A program made the translations under genes and the position numbers. Source: Entomortierella parvispora (lineage: Eukaryota > Mortierellomycota > Mortierellomycetes > Mortierellales > Mortierellaceae). From it: DNA of 64,000 nt. This document shows, in pieces, positions 56,055 through 64,000 of the stretch. Each line of letters opens with the position of its first letter. Within the stretch, counting starts at the first letter, position 1. The notes beneath the pieces were generated by a model. The model saw only the letters and a program-made list of their open reading frames with translations, was not told the DNA's origin and did not search any database. The DNA is taken from contig OY752140.1 of assembly GCA_963573315.1 (NCBI GenBank), positions 3,224,001 through 3,288,000 on the forward strand, written 5' to 3'.

Positions 56055-58601
56055 TTAAAACTCGATCAAGGGTTTCTCTTCCACTGGAACTGGCGCGCTT
56101 TGGGGTGGTTGTTGTTGTTGCTGATGAGAAGGCTGATTCTGCGGTTGCTGCGGCTGCGACTGCTGCTGGTATTGGTCGTTGTAGGGTGCATACGCCGTCA
56201 TGGTAGCCGGCTGGTCTGGGCCAGATCCGAAACCAGGTGCGTGCGCAGTCGTCGGAGCATAGCCAGGGAACTGCCCGACTTGTTGTGCCGCAGGAGGTGA
56301 GACCGAAGCCATCGGTGCAGATCCTGACGCCTGGTAGTGTTCCGCAATGAGGCCACCAGATCCGGGTGGTGGAGCTGATGCAAATGGTGCAGTAGCATAG
56401 CCTTGTTCATGGACATAGGGAGCGTAGTGTTGCTGAGGCAGTTGGTAAGGTTGATGTTGCAGTGTAGGAGCAAACGCTCCATACTGAGGCTCGGGTCCAG
56501 GTAAATGTGGGTAGGATGAATTACCCAAGGGCGCGAACGATGGGGCTGTTTCTCCGCCAGCATGATATTGTTGTTGTTGCTGCTGCTGGAGTCCAGGATT
56601 GCCATAAGCGTTGGCTCCCATCCTCTGCCTATATGTCGAATTCAGGTGCTCCTGGAGCAAATGATCATACATCTTTACAGCTTGGTCAATCCTCGCATTG
56701 AACTCCATCGCATCCCCTGTGGGAAATAAATGAAATACGTTAGTTGCCACCACGAAAGACGTTTTTTTACCACGATCCTATCATATCTGCGTTTGTCCTT
56801 ACGTTGCTTCTTTGCGGCATCTTCAAGGCTGAGAGAGACTTTGGTCTGCAACTTCGATATTTGTTCGTAAAGTGCTTGAACTTCTCGATTGCCGGCGACA
56901 TCGCCCTGCATCATCTGTATCTTATCCACAAGCGAGGCAAACAGCTCGATATTCTCTTTTTCAGTCGCAGACAACTCATCTGAAGTCGCTTTAACAGCAG
57001 CGGGAGTCTATGAGAAATAGCAAGCAATAAGTCAGTTATGCGGTAAATTTGCTTACTGTGAAGACTTTTTTCAAGACCTGTATCATACCTCAGACTCTTG
57101 TTGGTAGGTATACGCTTGATAATGGGACGATTTGAGTTCCATGACCGCCTTTGCTGCAGGTTCAGCAATGCGAGTTTCCTTCAAAGATGCCTCAATGGCC
57201 GCCAGTAAATCCGCGTCATCTTCCTCGACAGCAGGAGCAGCCGATCTCTGAGCCGGTTGTGAGGTCTGGCGGGCAGAAGGGGCCGAGTATCCAGGCTGAG
57301 AATTAGCTTCCTTGAGAGAGAGCTCGATTGCCTTGCGCAAATCATCATCATCGTTGTTGTTCGAGTTGGCTCCTGCTGTGGCGGTAGAGCCAGTGGGTTG
57401 CGCGATTCTACTAGGATTGACAACTTCTGCTGCCCCTCCGAGTCCGTAGTCATGGATCGGGGTGCCTTTACCGCCAATCTTCTTCTTCATCCAGCAGCCA
57501 TCGCATACTCGAACTTCCTGAGTAACTCCAAGGTGTGGTAGAGACATGGTCTTGCTAGAGCACTGTCCGCAGTAGGTAGATCCACAGGCGCGGCAGTGGT
57601 GCTTACGATTTGTAAGCGTGAATGTCGTCCTGCATCGAGTACACACGTCAGAGTCGGTCCAGTCTGGTGGCTATTCGGAAGAAAGGGAGATGTTAGTCCA
57701 CCGAGCACTTTTCAGCCTTGGAAAAAGTTACTCAGTCAAGGTCATGGGGTCTTTTGACTACTTACTGCTTCGGTCTCCACGATCGCAGCACCGACATTGT
57801 CTGCAGGTGGGAACTCGTAGCCTTCATGCTGGAGAATCATATAAGTGTCACAGACATATCCAAGACCCTGTTTTCCTCGAAACAGTCGCCCCCAGGTTTG
57901 CAGCAGTGCCAAGATCCTGTTCTTGACTTCAATGTTACAGCCGGCCTGTACGAGAGGAGGGAAGGTCAGTTTCCGTAGAGCGAAGCGAGGACAAAGAGAA
58001 AGCAAGCATCCATCCAAACACCTTCTTATTGCCCTTACAGGTGCCTTCAAAATCGAAGTCAGGTTGTCGATGAATTCCCGGGATGCAACCTCCACCAAGA
58101 AGTGGTGACCGCCGTTCTTGACACATACGTCTGTGAGCTGGAGAAAGGTACAAAGAGTAGAGTTATTTCGTCATTTTCTGAAGGACAGCCGTTTTGCTCT
58201 CATAAAGTCGACGTGGCTCATCGTCTTACACCCAAAGCGAGCAGCTGGACGTTGGGGTTCTTGTGGCTGATGCGTCGTTTGAGGGCCTTTGTGGCATCCT
58301 TGGGCGAGACCTGCTTGGATCTGATCTGGTCACAGATCTCGAGGTTCAGGGACAAGTCCTCGGTGCCGGCAGGGAGGTTCTCGGATGTGGCCTTGTCTAT
58401 GGGAAGGATACCAGGAAGAATGGCAGTTGATTAGCTGACCAGGGTTCTGCTGACCAGGGTGCATGTTGTCTGAGGCAAGTAAGCATGCATGCATGGGATG
58501 AGAAAGGAGGAAAGAAAAGAAAAGAAAAAAGAAAAAAGAAAAGCTTGGCGTTTACCGATTTGTTCGTCCAATGGCGAGGTGGTGGAGAACCATGAGCTCA
58601 T
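56055..58601 (-). CDS. VPS27: ESCRT-0 subunit Vps27/HRS
   Basis: Predicted 646-aa endosomal sorting protein that binds ubiquitinated cargo and PI3P and recruits ESCRT-I. Exons 58556-58601, 58230-58396, 58039-58137, 57766-57945, 57090-57670 (boundary within one base of 57089), 56803-57007 and 56055-56716. Domains in order are VHS ([18 protein letters not shown] to [18 protein letters not shown]), FYVE ([28 protein letters not shown], with the RKHHCR lipid-binding motif), and two ubiquitin-interacting motifs ([29 protein letters not shown]). A helical GAT-like region ([16 protein letters not shown]) and a Gln/Pro/Tyr-rich tail follow. The tail ends in PLIEF, a clathrin-box-like terminus. The order matches Vps27 exactly. 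It diverges from the SNF2 gene. Confidence 0.95.
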
Positions 58602-59072
58602 GATTTTAGTATGAAGGAGAAGGGAAAAGGGAAAGGGAAGAGAGAAGGGAGGAGGAAGAGGAGGAGGGAGGAATAGGGCAGTTGAAGAGAGAGGGGAAGG
58701 AATGGGGAAATGGAGGAGAGGAAAGAGATGAGGAACAAAGAAAAGGAAAAGGAAAAGGCAGGCAGGTGGTTGGTTCAGGGCGAGAGAGACACGTCGACGA
58801 CACACGGAGACCGAGTGCGAGAAAGGGAGAGGAGAGAGTCGATCTGCGCACAGTCCACAGCCACAAGCTCTCTTTCTCTTTTCACACTCTTTTTGTCTAG
58901 GCGCAGTTCTTTTTTTTTTTTCCTCACACCTTCTCTTCTCTTTCTCTCCTTCTCCTCTGACCTCCTCCTCCATACTCGCTCTCCCCCTTCCTTTCTCTCC
59001 CACGCTCGCCCCACTGCGTCTTCAAGACTCCTCCTCCTCAAACTAACCGCCACCCCCCACCCCGCCCTGGCA
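58602..59072. promoter_or_regulatory. Divergent VPS27/SNF2 promoter region
   Basis: Purine-rich on the VPS27 side (58620-58770) and pyrimidine-rich on the SNF2 side (58890-59070), consistent with leaders of both genes. No discrete element recognised. Confidence 0.5.
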
Positions 59073-62000
59073 ATGCCGCCAGCCAACGCCATCCCTGTCG
59101 GCTCATGGGACCTTCCTCATGGCCTCAATCTCGACTCACCCTCCTCCGACCCCATTGTCCTAAATGTCGCCCGCTTCAACTGGAACGCACCGCAGGGTCG
59201 AGACCAGAGCCAGATAATCTTCAATCTCCTCCACGATCTGCGGCTCCTGGGGTATCTTTGGATCAATGCTCTCCCACCTCCGAGCAATCGAGTGCAGGTC
59301 TATGTCTTGGACACCACAAACCTAAAGCTAGATCATGAACCCACCATGAAGGCTATGGAGCTGGTCTTCCTCCACCTCAATGTCGACTCTGACGCGTTCA
59401 CGGACCCATCCTCAGCGAGCAGGAGCACTCTCTTTCAGGCCGACTGGGGCAAAAATCTATACGACATCTACATGGATGTCCCATCCCCTTACTCTGCCGA
59501 CGATCCTATCAGGACCAGCAACACAGATAACACCGAGAGCAGTGACGGATCTCTACTAGCATTGGAAGCACTCGAACCCGGCTGTCTTCCAGGAATGCGG
59601 ACCGAATTATACCCCTACCAGAAACACTCTGTCTGGAAAATGATGACAAGAGAACGCTGTCCAAATTTCCTCTATGACCCTTCTGTCGTCACTGCAGTAG
59701 ACATGTATAATCAACCCTATTTTGTGAGTATCAAGCCTGGAGGCGTTGCTGGCGTATACCGTCAAATGACGTCTCGATTCGATGATACCCGAGGAGGGAT
59801 CCTTTGCGAGGAGATGGTAAGGACATTTGGCGTTCAAAAGATCTAGGCTGTCCCTCCAATGACTTGGAAAAAAAGACAAAATTTGGTCTAATTCCATGTT
59901 GCTCTTAGGGAAGCGGAAAGACCATCATCTGCATCGCTCTTATTCTTCTCTCAAAAGACCATTTCAGTTCACCGCCTCTTGGAGTTTCTCGTCATTGTAT
60001 CGTGAATCACCGAGAGTATGAATGGGATATCTTGCGCGAGTCCTTCATCCCTACAGTAGACGCTGGAGTTCCCTCACTTTTTGAGCAGGCGCTGGTAACA
60101 GCCAGGATGCACGGGCTTCCTTATCGGCAGTGGGAGCATGGTCTAGGAATTAACACGGAAAAGCTGGATAATGTAAACGTATATTATTATCCAACCATCA
60201 ACAGTGCTCGGTCCGGTCGACTGCGAGGCAAATTCGACGAGAGAGAAAAGAAAAAGGTATACCTGTCCAGAACAACACTTGTAGTCGTTCCTGATAATCT
60301 CATGGATCAATGGGCCCTCGAGATATACAAGGTAGGCCAATCGAGTCGTCGTATAATTGAAATACGTAAACTGATCCAGAAGCAACAGCAGTCGGACTAA
60401 TGGGCGTATTTGCTCTTCGCTTATGCTTTGCACAATGGACAGCACACAGAATCAGAGAAGAACACTCTGAGTTTCCTGACCATCCCAAATGGTCATCAAG
60501 CCATTCCCGAACCCCTGGATCTCATGAAATATGATCTTGTCCTCATTGCTCAAAACCGCCTCTCCACGGAACACAAGCGAACTAAACGTAATTTCACGGG
60601 ACAAAGGACGATGACTCTGCTCCTGAAGTTTGCAGGGGCCGAAGGTTAATAATCAAGCTCGCTCCTGACCATTTCCAGTTTTCTCTGGCATCAAATAGCT
60701 ACGAAAGGAGCCATCTGTAACGAGTGCAGCACTTTGTATCGAAAGCATTGCTCTCATGTTTCTTGGGTAGATTCTCCTCTGAGGAGGGTACACTGGCAAC
60801 GAGTCATTGTGGACGAAGGTCACTCCATGGCCTCCAAATGGACTGATTGTGCCCTTCTCGTCGAGGATCTCTGGGTGAGTTATCGATGGTTATGCACAGG
60901 AACCCCGACCCCCAACTTGGCTCAACTAGAGATGACGGAGCAGGCACGAGTGACAGATCAAGACATCGACCGACTGTCGAGTATGTTTGGTTCCTTTTTC
61001 AAAATCGGCCCATTTGACAGTGACCTTTCAACTCTCAGGAACGCCGTGGTTGCTCATGCCAAGATCAGTGATAAGCAGTTGTCATCAATGGGCTACGTTG
61101 ACATCTCGTTGCAGCCGTCGTCACTGGCCGTCCTCAGTGCAATCGCACGACTCGGGAGACTCTTGGACAGGATAATGGTTCGGAATCGACGTCGGGACCT
61201 GCGAAAGGACATTGAGCTGCCTCCGTTGTACGAACGCTTGGTCGAGCTGGACCTCGATCGAATTCAGGCCATGACTCTTAATTGTCAGATAGCCCAGATC
61301 CAGGCTAATGCCGTTTTGTCACAACGTACAGACGAAGATTATTTCTTTCATGAAAGAAACACAAAACATTTGGCCCAAGCCATCAAGAACTTGAACGCGT
61401 GCTGTTTTTGGTACCCAGGAGGCGATGACTTCAAAGACTCGTTGGAGCAGACGCTTGGTCACGTCCATGAAGCACAGTATCGACAGCAACAACCGGATTG
61501 TCAGGAACGTTACTCGGATGAAGATCTGCAGCTCTTGAAAGAGATTCGAGATCATGTCCAGAGAGCGCTTTCGGACCCTGCATGGCTCAAAATCCAACAC
61601 AAGAAGGAAGTTGCATACTACTGCCGTGATATCCCCATGGAGCTGCAGACCAAGGTCCTTGTTCCCGCCTACAAGCACGGATTGTCCCTATCCAATCGGG
61701 TCTGTGTGGCGTCTGGAGAGGACATCCGTGCATTGCGAAAATCAGCGGCGATGGCGACCACCCAGCCAGATACTTTGATCGATGAGCAACGTTCACCCCT
61801 AAAGGAGAGCTCGGATGAAATGTCAGAGGCCACAAAGGAAAAGCTTTCGAAGGCTATCATTGGATCCAGTACCTCGACAAAACTCAATTATATTGTCGAA
61901 CAGGTGTTGAAACACCATGGTCAAGAAAAGAGTATCGTATTTTGTCAGACGGACGATGCCGTCTATTATATCCGAGAGTACCTGGAACTGGCCAAAATCC

Positions 62001-63173
62001 GTTGCCTTGTATATCATGGCAAGATGGTAAGTCAAATAATCCCTTCCCCTTTTCCTCTCACCCTAGGAACAGGTTATCCTCTAGCCTCAGGTTATTCATT
62101 TTCAAATAATCTTATTCCGTTCGGCGAATTAACGTTTCTAAGGGCTCCTGACTTAGTCACTACGAGAGCGATCCAGTGCAATTACAACATTCATGTCTAG
62201 CGAGAATGTAGCGGCGCTCATCATGAACATCGACATTGCAGCTTATGGAATCAACCTCCCCACAGCCTCCAGGGTGTATTTCGTCTCACCTGTTTGGGAA
62301 GCTGCCAAAAGACAGCAGGCCATCAAGCGTGCACATCGAATTGGTCAAACCCGACCAGTTTACGTGGAAACGTTGGTGGTCCGGGACAGTTTCGAACATT
62401 GGATCCTAGATCGCAGTGTCGCACGAGAGAATGAAAGGAACAGTGGTCATGGAAGTAAGGACACTGTTGGAGGAGGGCGTTCTCATAGGGCGTTAGCTTC
62501 GGATAAGGTAATGCATGAGCTTTTCAAGACCTTGAAGTTCTTCCGTCCAATGTCTCAATCGGGATCCTCGCACCAAGAGATTGATTTGAATTCACTGGAG
62601 ATCCCAGTGATATACCCAACACGACAACCAAACACGCGCAACCGGCACAGTGTTGTCGAAGAAGAGGAGGAGAGCCGCACAGTGAATACAGACATGGATG
62701 ATAGTGTGATGAGCGAGCTGCCACAGATCAATGCAGAGGGATCTCCGCTCCAGCGACCGCGTAAGGTTCACTTTGCGTCTTTGGAAGAGGACGACGCGGA
62801 TATGGAAGGAGAAGTGGAGGAGTTGGAATCTAAAGAGCAAGACGACACGGACATGGGAACGACTATCGACATTGACCTTGACCAAGAAGACAATGACTAT
62901 ACTGACAAGGGTAACGACAAAGGCATGGTGGTTGAAGGTGAACAACATCGTTTGATCAAAAGTCTGCCCCCAACTTTTGAGGAGCTCGTGAATGTCACTG
63001 AGGAGGATGAAGATGACCTGCCTTCACCAGTCCCAGAAGTGATGGATATCTCAAGCGAGTCTGAGCCCTACCACCCCGCCTCTCCGCCTGCACTCCCCAG
63101 TGGCAGTCAACGGCCAGAAGGTTCCAAAGATCTAGAGAGTGTTCGTAGTTTGAAGAGGATCCGGTTTGAATAG
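59073..63173 (+). CDS. SNF2-family ATPase/helicase-like protein
   Basis: Predicted about 1237 aa. Exons 59073-59816, 59909-60331, 60443-60644, 60699-62026 and 62157-63173 are in phase. Helicase motifs in order are RGGILCEEMGSGKTIICIAL (I; most SNF2 proteins have DEMGLGKT), TLVVVPDNLMDQWALEI (Ia), VHWQRVIVDEGHSM (II, DEGH), RWLCTGTPTPN (III), KSIVFCQTDDA (IV), AAYGINLP (V) and RQQAIKRAHRIGQTRPV (VI). Conservation of I, II and VI implies an active DNA translocase. A Cys/His pair cluster (GAICNECSTLYRKHCSH) lies between Ia and II. The C-terminal 200 residues are acidic. The splice around 60588-60698 is ambiguous: a donor at 60588 would delete 19 residues in the same phase. Subfamily is unclear, perhaps Rad5/IRC20-like. 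Confidence 0.87.
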
Positions 63174-63893
63174 CTTGTAGCCCGTAAAACCCGTAAACAA
63201 TCGATGCACTTTTGTATGCCTTCTTCTATTCTTCAAGTTCACCGCACAGTTATCGCTTGTTACATTCGATCAGCTCAGTGGACAATGTTCAGAGCTGCAT
63301 TGGTCTTGCGGACCCCTGTCACAGCGCGAGTCCCTTCCCCTTCGATCTGGTTATGCCTCAGCTTCAAAGCAATCAAAATTGAACTGGTCTTGAGAAAGGA
63401 CATCGAGCTACTTGGAGCTCCAGGGCGAATGGACCAAAGTGAGCAGCGAGAGCCACGGAACAAACCTTTCCCCGCTCTTTGTCTTTCGCTCTTCTCTTCG
63501 CCCAGCGAATGAAAGCGCATACCAGGGAATCTTTCCTGTGTTTCCATTTTCTCTTTTTTTTTTGTGGCCCCGGTAATCCCCACATGGACACAAGAGACTT
63601 GATTTCAAAGAGCGCCATCTGTCGCGAGGAAAAACTGCTTATCAGATCCTGAGAACAATCTGATAACTCGCCTCAGACAGTGCAGGCAGAGTGAAACCCA
63701 GAAAGAGAACGAGAGAGAGAAACTGCGCGTGAATCGGGTCGATTCCCGCCATGCGGCCTCACAAAAAAAAAGTGTATAAACCAAGGAGAATCCCCCTGTT
63801 CTTTTCCTTCTTTCTTTCTTCACTCCACCCTTTCCATTCTTTCCGCCCTTTCATACCCACACCCCTCCCCCACTCCCCTACATCTATCTAAAT
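63174..63893. promoter_or_regulatory. Intergenic region upstream of the secreted-protein gene
   Basis: No gene recognised. 63780-63890 is a C/T-rich leader preceded by a TATA-like box. Confidence 0.5.
63775..63780 (+). promoter_or_regulatory. TATA box (TATAAA)
   Basis: GTGTATAAACC lies about 119 bp before the ATG of the secreted protein and is followed by a pyrimidine-rich start region, a strong-promoter layout. Confidence 0.55.
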
Positions 63894-64000
63894 ATGAAGA
63901 TCGCCACTCTTTCCGCCCTTGCCTTGGTCGCCGTCGCCTCTGCCCAGGTTGGTCCCGTCGATCCCTCCAAGCTCGCCAACGGATGGTGCATGGGAGTTAC
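63894..64000 (+). CDS. Secreted protein, N-terminus only (cut by right edge)
   Basis: The first 35 codons encode MKIATLSALALVAVASAQ, a textbook signal peptide with likely cleavage after SAQ, then VGPVDPSKLANGWCMGV. Codon choice is strongly C-ending (GCC, GTC, CTC), suggesting high expression, as does the TATA box upstream. The family cannot be named from this fragment. Confidence 0.7.
   Translation, partial: MKIATLSALALVAVASAQVGPVDPSKLANGWCMGV

Overview
The window is nuclear DNA of a filamentous fungus. It is gene-dense, on both strands, with many short GT-AG introns (about 50-150 nt). Long pyrimidine-rich leaders precede several genes, and Ser/Gln/His-rich disordered proteins are common. 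Protein flavour and a Mortierella-type leucine-rich-repeat family relic point to Mortierellomycotina (Mortierella/Linnemannia-like). That placement is an inference; no rRNA is present to confirm it. Gene models were built by hand from splice consensus, reading phase and family motifs, and nearly all close in phase.

Layout. 1-4572: V-ATPase subunit E (-, cut by the left edge) diverges from an RNF10-type RING ligase (+). 5143-6359: a poly-Gln protein. 8569-10761: a single-pass membrane protein with a cytosolic SH3 domain. 13376-16895: a long disordered RING-H2 protein. 17197-18883: sideroflexin, convergent with a small basic protein (19085-19621, -). 19903-22088: an SLC45/sucrose-type transporter. 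22350-24617: a Gln-rich protein, possibly TCO89-like. 25182-25805: MTFP1. 26356-26427: tRNA-Glu(UUC). 26598-28123: pyruvate dehydrogenase E1 alpha. 29274-31454: CDC42 (+), with a GC-AG intron and a 17-nt microexon. 31847-34697: CHZ1 and DCN1 (-). 35121-38680: MLH3 (+). 38881-42772: a protein joining a RAMA-like domain to PHD-type zinc fingers (-). 43990-49015: a gene-poor accessory island with a 92-aa zinc-knuckle-like ORF, a decayed Ser-rich ORF and a broken LRR-family gene. 49542-51438: indoleamine 2,3-dioxygenase (+), convergent with cullin 4 (51684-55453, -). 56055-58601: VPS27 (-). 59073-63173: an SNF2-type ATPase (+). 63894-64000: the start of a secreted protein.

Functional themes. Genome maintenance and chromatin are well represented: MLH3, SNF2 ATPase, the H2A.Z chaperone CHZ1, the RAMA-PHD protein and CUL4. 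So is ubiquitin/NEDD8 biology: two RING proteins, CUL4, its likely neddylation co-factor DCN1, and the ubiquitin-sorting VPS27. Mitochondrial genes (sideroflexin, MTFP1, PDH E1 alpha) lie at 17-28 kb. None of this needs physical linkage to work; the arrangement looks like ordinary fungal gene order.

Most unusual items: the RAMA-PHD fusion (candidate reader of N6-methyladenine in DNA), the CDC42 P-loop encoded by a microexon behind a GC donor, a miniature poly(A)-plus-target-site-duplication insertion next to tRNA-Glu, a pair of homologous 86-nt introns, and an LRR-family gene caught in decay with an 8-bp tandem duplication as one lesion.
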